Below, in pieces: positions 9,121-16,841 of a stretch of 62,104 nucleotides of DNA (its first letter is position 1; each line of letters opens with the position of its first letter). The notes below the pieces were generated by a model. The model was not told the origin of the DNA and did not search any database. It worked only from the letters and a program-made list of their open reading frames with translations. The position numbers were made by a program, and so were the translations under genes. The DNA lies in assembly GCF_000698595.1 (NCBI RefSeq), contig NZ_JFHC01000051.1, positions 1 through 62,104 on the forward strand, in the 5' to 3' direction. This DNA is from Caballeronia glathei (GTDB taxonomy: Bacteria > Pseudomonadota > Gammaproteobacteria > Burkholderiales > Burkholderiaceae).

Positions 9121-9149
9121 AAAACGCCCGGGTTAGTCCGGGCGTTTTT
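9121..9149 (+). terminator. Rho-independent terminator of yidC
   Basis: Stem AAAACGCCCGG/CCGGGCGTTTT (9121-9131 with 9138-9148), six-base loop, continuous T run. It ends the plus-strand yidC transcript. The stop codon of the convergent HTH gene (9133-9135) lies in its loop, and the A-rich flank makes it usable from the minus strand too. Confidence 0.88.
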
Positions 9150-9618
9150 GTTTTGCGAGCTTTTCAATGATTAAGTTGATGCTCTCCTGTACCTTCGGCT
9201 CTAACGCATCATAATTTTCAAGAATCATTCTCTCGCGGCTCGCTGTTGCACGGGAGCCGTCCGAGAGTTCCAAGGGTTCGCTTTCTTCGCGCCCAAGTTT
9301 CTCATATTCGGCCGAATCCCTCCTCCAGACGATGCGCCCTTGTTTAAGTGCGCCCGCATCGACATTAAAGAGGTCTGCGAGCGCGCCAAGGCGAGGCCCT
9401 TCGGGTATTGCCATTTCTTTAAGCCACTTGCGAATTGTCTCGTCATTGAACGAGATGTCGGGCCGAAACTCTCGTAAAGCGTCTGCCAAGTGACTTGGGC
9501 TCCCGTACCTATAAGGCCTCGGAACACGCGCTTTGCGACCAGTAAAAAAGTGGGCCCTCTCGGCCATCAATGTGAGTAAAGCCGCGCTGAACGACTTTCT
9601 TTCTTCGTGTGTGCTCAT
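9133..9618 (-). CDS. Cro/CI-like HTH regulator, first of a related pair
   Basis: A 161-residue protein of unknown target. Residues about 40-90 form a helix-turn-helix-like core with SHLADALREF, then ETIRKWLKEMAIPEGPRL and ALADLFNVDAGAL, as in phage-repressor-type regulators. A short helical C-terminus follows. The layout parallels the next minus-strand gene (starting at 10275), including the W-L-x(4)-I-P and L-A-x-x-F-x-V-D core. GC content is visibly lower than in yidC and mnmE, suggesting that the pair was acquired. There is no strong ribosome binding site; a later Met (MAERAHF) is an alternative start. Confidence 0.7.
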   Translation of the reverse strand: MSTHEERKSFSAALLTLMAERAHFFTGRKARVPRPYRYGSPSHLADALREFRPDISFNDETIRKWLKEMAIPEGPRLGALADLFNVDAGALKQGRIVWRRDSAEYEKLGREESEPLELSDGSRATASRERMILENYDALEPKVQESINLIIEKLAKQKRPD

Positions 9619-9858
9619 GAAGAAAATTGTGCAGCATCTTCAAAAGCGATAGGCCAACCGATCCCGCGATTTTCCTCACGCAAAGTTGGGAAGAATGCAT
9701 CCTCCCGCTTGCCGTACGCCATGAACAGAAACGCGATCCAAGCGAGGCCTTGTGGACGGTGCGTTCGTGCCGTTCGCTCGTGTAACTAAGTGGCGCTCAG
9801 TCCAAACTATCCTGGTTGGGTAATATTTTGTCCAATCAGGCTAGACCCCGCTCTCGTT

Positions 9859-10275
9859 TCACCGCTTCCCCGCCCCATAAAACTGATCGACGAGTTCTTC
9901 GAGCAGATACCGGTGATGCGGCGAAAGCGCCTCGATCTTCGACGCCAGTTCGAGCGTCTCCTCCGAAGCCGGATAGTGTTCGTCGCGTGCGAGCGGCTTG
10001 GGCGTGCCCGGCGGGCTTCCGCTCGGCGGCGGTCCGTAGTGCAGCCAGTGCTGATCGACCTTGAACCATTCGGCCAGGGTCTGCAACTTGTCGACAGTGG
10101 GAATGGACCGCCCGGTGAGCCACTTGTGCGTCGTCTGGGGCGACACCGGCTCGCCGTGATAACGCAGATTGAAGTGCAAGGCGAGATCGGTCGCGCCGCG
10201 CATTTTTTCGGGTGCGCGGGTCATTGAGAATTTGAGCCGCTCGGAGAAGTCGGCCTTTTCTTTTGGCGTTGGCAT
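9859..10275 (-). CDS. Cro/CI-like HTH regulator, second of a related pair
   Basis: A 138-residue protein from the ATG at 10275 (MPTPKEKADFSERLKF); an in-frame extension to 10314 is possible but less likely. HTH-like core: DLALHFNLRY, then QTTHKWLTGRSIP and LQTLAEWFKVDQHWLHYG, followed by a Pro/Gly linker and a C-terminal helix. The core aligns with the neighbouring 9133-9618 protein, implying a shared ancestor. Both lie on the minus strand between yidC and mnmE, which are usually close together. A role as an autorepressor or phage-type regulator is an inference. Confidence 0.7.
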   Translation of the reverse strand: MPTPKEKADFSERLKFSMTRAPEKMRGATDLALHFNLRYHGEPVSPQTTHKWLTGRSIPTVDKLQTLAEWFKVDQHWLHYGPPPSGSPPGTPKPLARDEHYPASEETLELASKIEALSPHHRYLLEELVDQFYGAGKR

Positions 10276-10590
10276 GGTCGCGATTGTGCGAGGCAAACGC
10301 TGACCGCCAGTCAACCATCCTCGCTATATTTGGCGGCCGCCGGAAGTTCTTTATCGTGGCCGGGAAATTCTTCGTATAAATAAACGGAATGCCAACAGCG
10401 GCTTTTGATCAACAATTGCAGCCCTCTCCTCTTGCCGTACCTGGACCATTAGCCGGAAGTCTCAATTCCCATGCTATCTCGAATAAGATAAAACGAGAAT
10501 CATCTTATGCCCTCGGTGCCGAAAGGAGGCGCCAGCCCCCCGGGATACAATGCGGGCACTGTCAACGTCACCTCAGACCAAACGCCGACC
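10276..10590. other. Intergenic region between HTH regulator and mnmE
   Basis: Gap of 315 bp between divergent starts. It holds a relatively AT-rich stretch (10350-10390), a TTGACT element on the minus strand close to the HTH gene, and a perfect 7-bp inverted repeat at 10483-10508. Frames open across it upstream of mnmE lack similarity to MnmE. Confidence 0.5.
10483..10508. promoter_or_regulatory. Inverted repeat, possible operator upstream of mnmE
   Basis: ATAAGAT and ATCTTAT, perfect arms of 7 bp separated by 12 bp, in an AT-rich patch about 85 bp before mnmE. The size suits a dimeric regulator, possibly one of the adjacent HTH proteins. The function is inferred from symmetry and position only. 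Confidence 0.3.
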
Positions 10591-11982
10591 ATGTCAAACA
10601 ACGACTCCGATCCCATCGTCGCCATCGCCACCGCACCGGGGCGCGGCGGGATCGGCGTGGTGCGGCTGTCGTTCGGGCGCGCGGGCGAGGCGGCGGCCTC
10701 GCACGCGATGCACGCGCTTTGCGGCCAGCTGCTGCATGCGCGTCACGCGAGCTACGTGCCGTTCATCGATGCGACCGGCGAAGCGCTCGATCGCGGCATC
10801 GCGCTGTACTTTCCCGCGCCGCACTCCTACACCGGCGAGCACGTGCTCGAACTGCAGGGCCACGGCGGCCCGATCGTGCTGCAACTCGTGTTGCAGCGTG
10901 CCGTCGAGGTGGGTCGCGAATTCGGCTTGCGGCTCGCCGAGCCCGGCGAATTCACCCGACGCGCGTTTCTGAACGACAAGCTCGATCTGGCACAGGCGGA
11001 AGCCGTCGCCGACCTGATCGAGGCGAGCACCGAGGCCGCCGCGCGTTCGGCCGGGCGGTCGCTCGACGGCGCGTTTTCCCGCGAGATCCACGCGCTGGTC
11101 GAGGACGTGATCACGTTGCGCATGCTCGTCGAGGCGACGCTCGACTTCCCCGAGGAGGAGATCGATTTCCTCGAAGCAGCCGATGCCCGCGGCAAGCTCG
11201 CGCGCATCCGCGAGCGGCTCGACGCCGTGCTCGCCGACGCGCGTCAGGGCGCGCTCTTGCGCGAGGGGCTGTCGGTGGTGCTGGCGGGGCAGCCGAACGT
11301 CGGGAAGTCGTCGCTCCTGAACGCGCTCGCCGGCGCGGAACTGGCGATCGTCACGCCCATCGCCGGCACGACGCGCGACAAGGTCAGCCAGACGATTCAG
11401 GTGGAAGGCATTCCGCTGCACGTGATCGATACGGCCGGCCTTCGCGAAACCGAGGACGAAGTCGAGCGGATCGGCATCGAGCGGACCTGGGGCGAGATCG
11501 GGCGCGCGGACGTGGTGCTGCACCTGCTCGACGCGCGCGAGGGCGTGACGCCCGGGGACGAAGCGATTTCGGCACGTTTTCCCCCGCGCGTCCCGGTCGT
11601 GCGGGTGCTGAACAAGGCGGATCTGGCGGGCGTGGGAGCGTCGGTGAAGGAAATCGACGGCGCGAGCGTGCGCGAAGTTCTTCTGTCCGCGAAAACCGGC
11701 GACGGCATCGCGCTGCTACGCGACGAACTGCTGAAGATCGCCGGCTGGCAGGCGGGCTCGGAAAGCGTGTATCTGGCGCGCGAGCGGCATTTGATCGCGT
11801 TGCGCGCGGCGCGCGAACATCTCGGGCTCGCGGCCGATCACGCCGACCAGAACGCCCAGGCGCTCGATCTCTTCGCGGAAGAGTTGCGGCTCGGGCAGGA
11901 CGCGCTCAGTTCGATCACCGGCGAATTCACGTCGGATGATCTGCTGGGCGTGATCTTCAGCCGGTTCTGCATCGGCAAGTAA
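10591..11982 (+). CDS. mnmE: tRNA modification GTPase MnmE
   Basis: With MnmG, makes the 5-carboxymethylaminomethyl group on wobble U34 of certain tRNAs. From the ATG at 10591 (MSNNDSDPIVAIATAPGRGG) it is 463 residues, the normal length. The G domain has GQPNVGKSS at 233-241, TRD at about 261 and DTAG at 280-283, plus an NKAD motif near 345. It ends with FCIGK, whose Cys is required for modification. The frame is open 84 bp further upstream but without MnmE-like sequence. A tandem repeat overlaps the stop codon. The window also carries mnmC, a later enzyme acting on the same nucleoside. Confidence 0.97.
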   Translation: MSNNDSDPIVAIATAPGRGGIGVVRLSFGRAGEAAASHAMHALCGQLLHARHASYVPFIDATGEALDRGIALYFPAPHSYTGEHVLELQGHGGPIVLQLVLQRAVEVGREFGLRLAEPGEFTRRAFLNDKLDLAQAEAVADLIEASTEAAARSAGRSLDGAFSREIHALVEDVITLRMLVEATLDFPEEEIDFLEAADARGKLARIRERLDAVLADARQGALLREGLSVVLAGQPNVGKSSLLNALAGAELAIVTPIAGTTRDKVSQTIQVEGIPLHVIDTAGLRETEDEVERIGIERTWGEIGRADVVLHLLDAREGVTPGDEAISARFPPRVPVVRVLNKADLAGVGASVKEIDGASVREVLLSAKTGDGIALLRDELLKIAGWQAGSESVYLARERHLIALRAAREHLGLAADHADQNAQALDLFAEELRLGQDALSSITGEFTSDDLLGVIFSRFCIGK

Positions 11983-12027
11983 GCGGCAAGTAAGCGGCAA
12001 GTGACCGGCAACTGACCGGTAAATGAG
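11973..12027. repeat. Five 11-bp imperfect tandem repeats across the mnmE stop
   Basis: Five consecutive units starting at 11973, 11984, 11995, 12006 and 12017: CGGCAAGTAAG twice, CGGCAAGTGAC, CGGCAACTGAC, CGGTAAATGAG. The first unit encodes the last residues and stop of MnmE, and several units carry TAA or TGA in register, so loss or gain of units would keep a stop codon. Confidence 0.85.
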
Positions 12028-12039
12028 CCCCGCGCCGCC

Positions 12040-12510
12040 TCACTTCGCCACCGGCCGCCCCAGTTCGCGCAACTCCGCGCTCAGCCTGTCCCGCTCGTCC
12101 GTGCGGCCATGAAACGCCGCCGGCGTGTTCTGGAACATCTCGATCCGGTACACGCCGTCGCAGAGCGAAAGCACCATCGTCTGCACCGCGTTCAGGTCGG
12201 GATTCAGGTCCGTGCCGTCACGCGGCCACATCCCCGCCACGCCGCGCAAGAGGAGCGTCTGCCCGCCCGCCATGCGCCGCACCTCGCGCACTTTCGCGGC
12301 GAAGAGCGGCGTCGGATGCTGCTCGAAAATCGGCAAGAGATGCGCCTCGATGGCCGTGCGCCCGTCCACTGCGCTTCCGTCGAATCCCACGATGCTGCCG
12401 CGCTCGGCAAAGCGCGCGGCCATCGCCTGCGCGTCCTGCCGGTTCCAGTCGTCGAGTAGCGCGAAATACACCTGACGCGCGCTCGCTGTCCAGTCCTCAA
12501 GTCCGTTCAT
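12040..12510 (-). CDS. NTF2/SnoaL-like (SgcJ/EcaC-type) protein
   Basis: A 156-residue protein starting MNGLEDWTASARQVYFALL. It has the cone-shaped NTF2-like pattern of the SgcJ/EcaC group: an N-terminal helix with DDWNRQDAQAMAARFAERG, then GSAVDGRTAIEAHLLPIF and alternating strands. Such proteins are often annotated as hypothetical or oxidoreductase, but the reaction here is unknown. Its ATG overlaps the TGA of the LysE-type gene by 4 bp (ATGA at 12507-12510), so the two are translationally coupled. Confidence 0.75.
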   Translation of the reverse strand: MNGLEDWTASARQVYFALLDDWNRQDAQAMAARFAERGSIVGFDGSAVDGRTAIEAHLLPIFEQHPTPLFAAKVREVRRMAGGQTLLLRGVAGMWPRDGTDLNPDLNAVQTMVLSLCDGVYRIEMFQNTPAAFHGRTDERDRLSAELRELGRPVAK

Positions 12511-13133
12511 GTCGCCTTCTTCCACGCTGCCGCGAAAACGCCCGCGCCCATCAGCAGCGCGCCGCCCGTGCGGTTCACTGCGCGCTGCACCGAAGCCTTC
12601 CGGATCGCCCGCCGCGCGCTCGACGCGAGCAGCGCGTACGCAAGCGCGTTAGCCGCCCCGAGACCGACGAAGGTCGCCTCGAAGATGGCGATCTGGGTCA
12701 CGCTCGCCGCATGCGGGTCGATGAACTGCGGCAGGAACGCGACAAAGAAAATGATGCTCTTGGGATTGAGCGTCGTGACCGCGTAGGCATGCGTGAAGAT
12801 GCGCCCGGTGCGCGCCTCGGCGGGCGTCTTCATCGCGTCCGCGTCCGCAACCGGCGCGCGCCACAGCTTCAGGCCGAGATAGACGAGATAGGCGGCGCCC
12901 GCCCACTTGAGCATCATGAACAACTCCGCCGACGCTGCGAGCAGCACACCCAGGCCGAGCATCGACGCCGTCATCGCGGTCAGGTCGCCCAGCGCCACGC
13001 CTGCGGTGGTCGCGAACGCGTACTTGCGCCCGTGTCCGAGCGCGTAGGAGACGACCAGCAATACGGTCGGCCCGGGAATGGCCAGCAGCACCGCCGACGC
13101 AAGCGCGAAAGGCAGCCATTGAGCGAGGGTCAT
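12507..13133 (-). CDS. LysE/RhtB-family amino acid exporter
   Basis: Inner-membrane exporter of about six membrane segments. From the ATG at 13133 (MTLAQWLPFALASAVLL) it is 208 residues, typical for the family. Family motifs include A-I-P-G-P-T-V-L-L-V near the N-terminus, GVALGD, and TTLNPKSIIFFVAFLPQF in the middle. The frame stays open 225 bp upstream but the extra part is basic and non-family. The exported substrate cannot be told from sequence. It is first in a two-gene unit with the NTF2-like gene. Confidence 0.88.
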   Translation of the reverse strand: MTLAQWLPFALASAVLLAIPGPTVLLVVSYALGHGRKYAFATTAGVALGDLTAMTASMLGLGVLLAASAELFMMLKWAGAAYLVYLGLKLWRAPVADADAMKTPAEARTGRIFTHAYAVTTLNPKSIIFFVAFLPQFIDPHAASVTQIAIFEATFVGLGAANALAYALLASSARRAIRKASVQRAVNRTGGALLMGAGVFAAAWKKAT

Positions 13134-13268
13134 CGAAAGTCTCCGGAATTGATCCTTTGATTTATCCACGAAGACGCGGCGTCTGCAAGCCCTTCGCGCA
13201 TCAAGATTCGCTTCCGGCAAAAAGCCGCTGCGATTCGATTCGGCATATTTTATGCAGGGCTGAATCGA

Positions 13269-13313
13269 GCCCTTTTCGCGCGATTTACACCCTGACTCAC
13301 GCCCTTTTCGCGC
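13269..13313 (+). repeat. Pair of 13-bp direct repeats
   Basis: Identical GCCCTTTTCGCGC at 13269-13281 and 13301-13313. The start-to-start distance of 32 bp puts both on the same DNA face. Possible regulator sites for the divergent LysE unit or the secreted protein. Confidence 0.5.
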
Positions 13314-13511
13314 ATATTTGTGCGCCTTCAGACCATGCATTTGGTTGCATCGCGTCATTCAGGCTGCACAGTGTTCACAAGCCGCAAACCATGCAGATTG
13401 CACGACAGCGATCAGGCTCAGCGGACTCGCTCTCATTCGCCGTTTATTCGCATGTTTCTTAATAATTCACCTGCGACAATCTGTCTTGTTGCGAGCGCAC
13501 ACAGCTTGTGC

Positions 13512-13539
13512 TTGTAACTTGCATTTTCTCGTCTACGAT
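13512..13539 (+). promoter_or_regulatory. Candidate promoter of the secreted protein gene
   Basis: TTGTAA (13512-13517), 16 bp, TACGAT (13534-13539). The match is moderate. It would give a leader of about 60 nt before the gene at 13608. Confidence 0.3.
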
Positions 13540-13607
13540 TAATGCTGCGGATTAACCATATTAAATACATAGCTAATTCCCGAGACAGATCCGCATGGAG
13601 GCAATAC

Positions 13608-13949
13608 ATGAAGAAACGCGCCAGTGCTTTTGTTGCGATGGTCGGTCTGTTCGCCGTTATTTCGGCGGCGCAAGCAGACAATGTGATCCAGCCCCAGCAG
13701 ACATTCAAATTCAGGCCCAATTCGTACGGCTGCCTGTCGAAGGACAAATTCGATTCCGCCGACCAGCATGCGCAAGCGGGCGAGCAGCAAAAGATGCAGC
13801 AGTATTTCGAGGGCTTCGAATGCGTTTCGACCCCCGTGGATTCGAATTTCCGCGTGCTGCGCGTCGTGGGTCATGACGTGGAATTCGTCAATGCGGCCAA
13901 TAACGACAAACAGGGATTGTGGACCTCGGCTCGCTTTATCGAGCAATAA
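13608..13949 (+). CDS. Small secreted protein of unknown function
   Basis: A 113-residue protein that I do not recognise. The start at 13608 is fixed by a GGAGG ribosome binding site at 13597-13601 and by a clear signal peptide (MKKRASAFVAMVGLFAVISA, cleavage likely after AQA at 23). The mature part has two cysteines (42 and 72) that could form a disulfide, and a predicted beta-rich C-terminal half (FRVLRVVGHDVEFV). It is expected to be periplasmic or exported. It stands alone between divergent and convergent neighbours. Confidence 0.8.
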   Translation: MKKRASAFVAMVGLFAVISAAQADNVIQPQQTFKFRPNSYGCLSKDKFDSADQHAQAGEQQKMQQYFEGFECVSTPVDSNFRVLRVVGHDVEFVNAANNDKQGLWTSARFIEQ

Positions 13950-13981
13950 GGCGCGCTTTACCGTTTTGCCGACCGGCAATT

Positions 13982-14013
13982 AAAAAAACCGATGCGATGA
14001 TTAATCGCATCGG
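13982..14013 (-). terminator. Terminator of the arabinose cluster
   Basis: Stem CCGATGCGAT/ATCGCATCGG (13989-13998 with 14004-14013), five-base loop, followed on the minus strand by seven T (13988-13982). It lies 36 bp past the stop of the dehydratase gene and ends the minus-strand ara transcript. Confidence 0.88.
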
Positions 14014-14049
14014 TCAAACACCCTCGCCTGCATTCGGTCAGAAATGTAT

Positions 14050-15777
14050 TCAGTGTGAATCGCGCGGCACCGGTGCGCCGCTCGATCCGACCAGAAAGTC
14101 GAGATCGGCGCCCTGATCCGCCTGCAGCACGTGATCCACATAAAGCTTGTAATAGCCGCGCGTCGGCGTTTCGGGTTTTTGCCATTGCGCGCGCCGCCGC
14201 TCGAGCTCGTCGTCCGATACTTCGAGATGCAGCCGGCGCGCCTCGACGTCGAGTTCGATCATGTCGCCCGTTTTCACGAACGCGAGCGGCCCGCCCGCCG
14301 CCGCTTCCGGCGACACGTGCAGCACCACCGCGCCGTAGGCCGTGCCGCTCATGCGGCCGTCCGAGATGCGGACCATGTCGGTGATGCCCTTTTGCAGCAC
14401 TTTCTTCGGCAGCGGCATGTTGCCCACTTCCGCGAAGCCCGGATAGCCCTTCGGCCCCGCGCCCTTGAGCACCATCACGCAGTTTTCGTCGATATCGAGT
14501 GACTCGTCGTCGACCTTCTCGTGCAGTTCCTCGATGTTCTCGAACACCACCGCACGGCCTCGGTGCTTCAGCAGCTTCGCCGTCGCGGCAGACGGCTTGA
14601 TGACCGCGCCGTTCGGCGCAAGATTGCCCTTCAGCACCGCAATGCCCGCCTTCGGCTTGAACGGCGCCTCGAACGTCGTGATGACCTTCTCGTCGTAGTT
14701 CGGCGCGCGGCTGACGTTGTCCCAGATCGTCTTGCCATTCACCGTCAGCGCGTCTTTGTGCAACAGGCCCTGCTCGCCGAGTTGCTTCAGCACGGCGGGC
14801 AGGCCGCCTGCGTAGTAGAAATCCTCCATCAGATACTCGCCCGACGGCTGCAGGTTCACGAGGCACGGCACGTCCGACCCCAGTTCCCAGTCCTCGAGAT
14901 TGAGCTCGACGCCAATGCGCTTCGCCAGCGCGATCAGGTGGATCACGGCATTGGTCGAGCCGCCGATCGCCGCGTTCGTGCGGATCGCGTTCTCGAACGC
15001 TTCGCGCGTGAGGATCTTGTCCATCGTGAGGTCTTCGCGAACCATGTCGACGATGCGCCGCCCCGCCATGTGCGCGAGCACCTGGCGCCGCGCGTCGACG
15101 GCCGGGATCGCCGCGTTGTGCGGCAGGCCCATGCCGAGCGATTCGACCATCGACGCCATCGTCGACGCGGTGCCCATCGTCATGCAGTGTCCACGCGAGC
15201 GGTTCATGCACGATTCGGCTTCGGTGAATTCCTCCTGCGTCATCGTGCCGGCGCGCACTTCCTCCGACATCTGCCACACGCCCGTGCCCGAGCCGATGTT
15301 CTTGCCGCGGAACTTGCCGTTGAGCATCGGCCCGCCCGAGACGGCGAGCGCCGGCAGATTGCACGACGCCGCGCCCATCAGGAGCGCGGGCGTCGTCTTG
15401 TCGCAGCCGACGAGCAGGATCACGCCGTCCATCGGGTTGCCGCGAATCGATTCCTCCACGTCCATCGACGCCAGGTTGCGAAACAGCATTGCGGTGGGGC
15501 GCAGGTTCGTCTCGCCGAGCGACATCACCGGAAACTCGAGCGGCAGCCCGCCCGCCTCGCGCACGCCCTTCTTCACGTACTCCGCGAGCTCGCGAAAATG
15601 CGCGTTGCAGGGCGTGAGTTCCGACCACGTGTTGCAGATCCCGATCACCGGACGGCCATCGAAATTGTCGTGCGGAATGCCCTGGTTCTTCATCCACGAG
15701 CGGTGGAGGAACCCGTCGCGGTCCTGCAAGCCGAACCACGCCTGGCTGCGCAGCGGCTTCTTGTTCGAATCGGTCAT
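14050..15777 (-). CDS. araC: IlvD/EDD-family dehydratase, probable L-arabonate dehydratase
   Basis: Dehydrates a sugar acid, here most likely L-arabonate to 2-keto-3-deoxy-L-arabonate in the oxidative arabinose pathway. It is 575 residues. The iron-sulfur cysteines are visible at C57 (SELTPCNAH), C125 (VGCDKTTP) and C198 (SRGHCMT); their spacing equals the ligands I recall for the characterised rhizobial L-arabonate dehydratase. The catalytic-serine motif GRMSGTAYG is present near residue 480. The substrate is assigned from the linked AraF-like binding protein; xylonate or gluconate dehydratase are alternatives. The symbol araC follows the dehydratase naming in this pathway, not the regulator. 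It is last in the operon, before a strong terminator. Confidence 0.85.
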   Translation of the reverse strand: MTDSNKKPLRSQAWFGLQDRDGFLHRSWMKNQGIPHDNFDGRPVIGICNTWSELTPCNAHFRELAEYVKKGVREAGGLPLEFPVMSLGETNLRPTAMLFRNLASMDVEESIRGNPMDGVILLVGCDKTTPALLMGAASCNLPALAVSGGPMLNGKFRGKNIGSGTGVWQMSEEVRAGTMTQEEFTEAESCMNRSRGHCMTMGTASTMASMVESLGMGLPHNAAIPAVDARRQVLAHMAGRRIVDMVREDLTMDKILTREAFENAIRTNAAIGGSTNAVIHLIALAKRIGVELNLEDWELGSDVPCLVNLQPSGEYLMEDFYYAGGLPAVLKQLGEQGLLHKDALTVNGKTIWDNVSRAPNYDEKVITTFEAPFKPKAGIAVLKGNLAPNGAVIKPSAATAKLLKHRGRAVVFENIEELHEKVDDESLDIDENCVMVLKGAGPKGYPGFAEVGNMPLPKKVLQKGITDMVRISDGRMSGTAYGAVVLHVSPEAAAGGPLAFVKTGDMIELDVEARRLHLEVSDDELERRRAQWQKPETPTRGYYKLYVDHVLQADQGADLDFLVGSSGAPVPRDSH

Positions 15778-15810
15778 CTTTTCTCCTTCAGGTGTTCTCG
15801 TGCGTCCGGC

Positions 15811-16821
15811 TCAGGCCACGCGCTTGCTGCGGCGGAACTGGTCGAACAGCACCGCGAGCAGCAGGATGCCGCCGCGGATCAGGTATTGGTAGAACGTCGG
15901 CACGTTCATGAGGCTCATCGCGTCCTGCACGGAACCCATGATCAGCACGCCGACGAGCACGCCGGATATCGTCGCGACGCCGCCCGTCAGCGACACGCCG
16001 CCGAGCACGCACGCGGAAATCACGCCAAGCTCCAGGCCGACGGACGTCTTCGGGTCGCCGAGGCTCATGCGCGAGGCGAGCATCACGCCGGCAAAGCCGG
16101 TGACGAGCCCCTGCAGCACGAACACGGTGATCTTGATGCGCGTGACGGGCAGTCCGGCGAGCAGCGCCGCCTCGCCGTTACCGCCGACCGCGAGCACGTT
16201 CTTGCCGAACACGGTTTTCTTGAGCAGGAAGCCGAACAACAGGAAGCCGATGATGTTCGACCAGATCGGATACGAAATGCCGAGGAACGAGCCGCCGCCC
16301 AGTTCGAAGAACGATTCCTCGGAGATCATCACGGCGTCGCCGTGCGAGGTGATGTAGGCGAGTCCGCGCACGACCTCCATCATCGCGAGCGTGACGATCA
16401 GCGAATTGATCCTGAAGCGCGCGATCAGCACGCCGTTCACGAGCCCGACTGCGCCGCCCGCGAGCACGCCGCCCGCGATGCCGAGCGTGACGCTGTGCGT
16501 CGCGGTGATCAGCGTGGACGCCGTGACGCCCGCGAACGCGACGATCGACGCCACCGACAGGTCCACTTCGCCGAGCGCGAGCACGAACATCATCGTGACC
16601 GATATCGAGCCGATCAGCGTGACCGACAGCAGGAGGCCCTGCATGTTGCGCGAGCTGAGAAAGCCCGGCACCGTCAGCGAAAGCGCGACGAACAAGATCA
16701 CGAACACCATCACGATGCCCGACTTGTTGATGAGATCCCACGTGCGCGCGGCGCGCGCGCGGGTGCCGACGCTTTCCTTCGGATTGGGCTGATTGGAGAG
16801 CTGTGTATTGGTGGTCTGCAT
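15811..16821 (-). CDS. araH: L-arabinose ABC transporter permease
   Basis: A 336-residue inner-membrane permease of the RbsC/AraH group with about ten membrane segments. Signatures include LALGEVDLSVASIVAFAGV, the GLVNGVLIARFRINSLIVTL loop, and the cytoplasmic GGNGEAALLAGLPVTRIK that contacts the ATPase. It starts at the ATG at 16821, 20 bp after araG, and the dehydratase follows 33 bp later, so all three are cotranscribed. Confidence 0.92.
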   Translation of the reverse strand: MQTTNTQLSNQPNPKESVGTRARAARTWDLINKSGIVMVFVILFVALSLTVPGFLSSRNMQGLLLSVTLIGSISVTMMFVLALGEVDLSVASIVAFAGVTASTLITATHSVTLGIAGGVLAGGAVGLVNGVLIARFRINSLIVTLAMMEVVRGLAYITSHGDAVMISEESFFELGGGSFLGISYPIWSNIIGFLLFGFLLKKTVFGKNVLAVGGNGEAALLAGLPVTRIKITVFVLQGLVTGFAGVMLASRMSLGDPKTSVGLELGVISACVLGGVSLTGGVATISGVLVGVLIMGSVQDAMSLMNVPTFYQYLIRGGILLLAVLFDQFRRSKRVA

Positions 16822-16841
16822 GGTGTGTCTTGTCCGTTCGT

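Larger units (their letters stand above)
13134..13607. other. Intergenic region upstream of the secreted protein gene
   Basis: Gap of 474 bp, noticeably AT-richer than its surroundings, between divergent starts. It holds two copies of GCCCTTTTCGCGC (13269-13281 and 13301-13313, 32 bp apart, about three helical turns) and a candidate promoter at 13512-13539. Short open frames here have no ribosome binding site and no recognisable product. Confidence 0.5.

Noticed and set aside
12000..12030. CRISPR-like repeats
   Set aside because: The 11-bp units are contiguous without spacers and at a stop codon; this is a simple tandem array.
14050..15777. Dihydroxy-acid dehydratase (ilvD, branched-chain amino acids)
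   Set aside because: Same superfamily, but the cysteine spacing and the linked arabinose transporter and aldehyde dehydrogenase favour a sugar-acid dehydratase.
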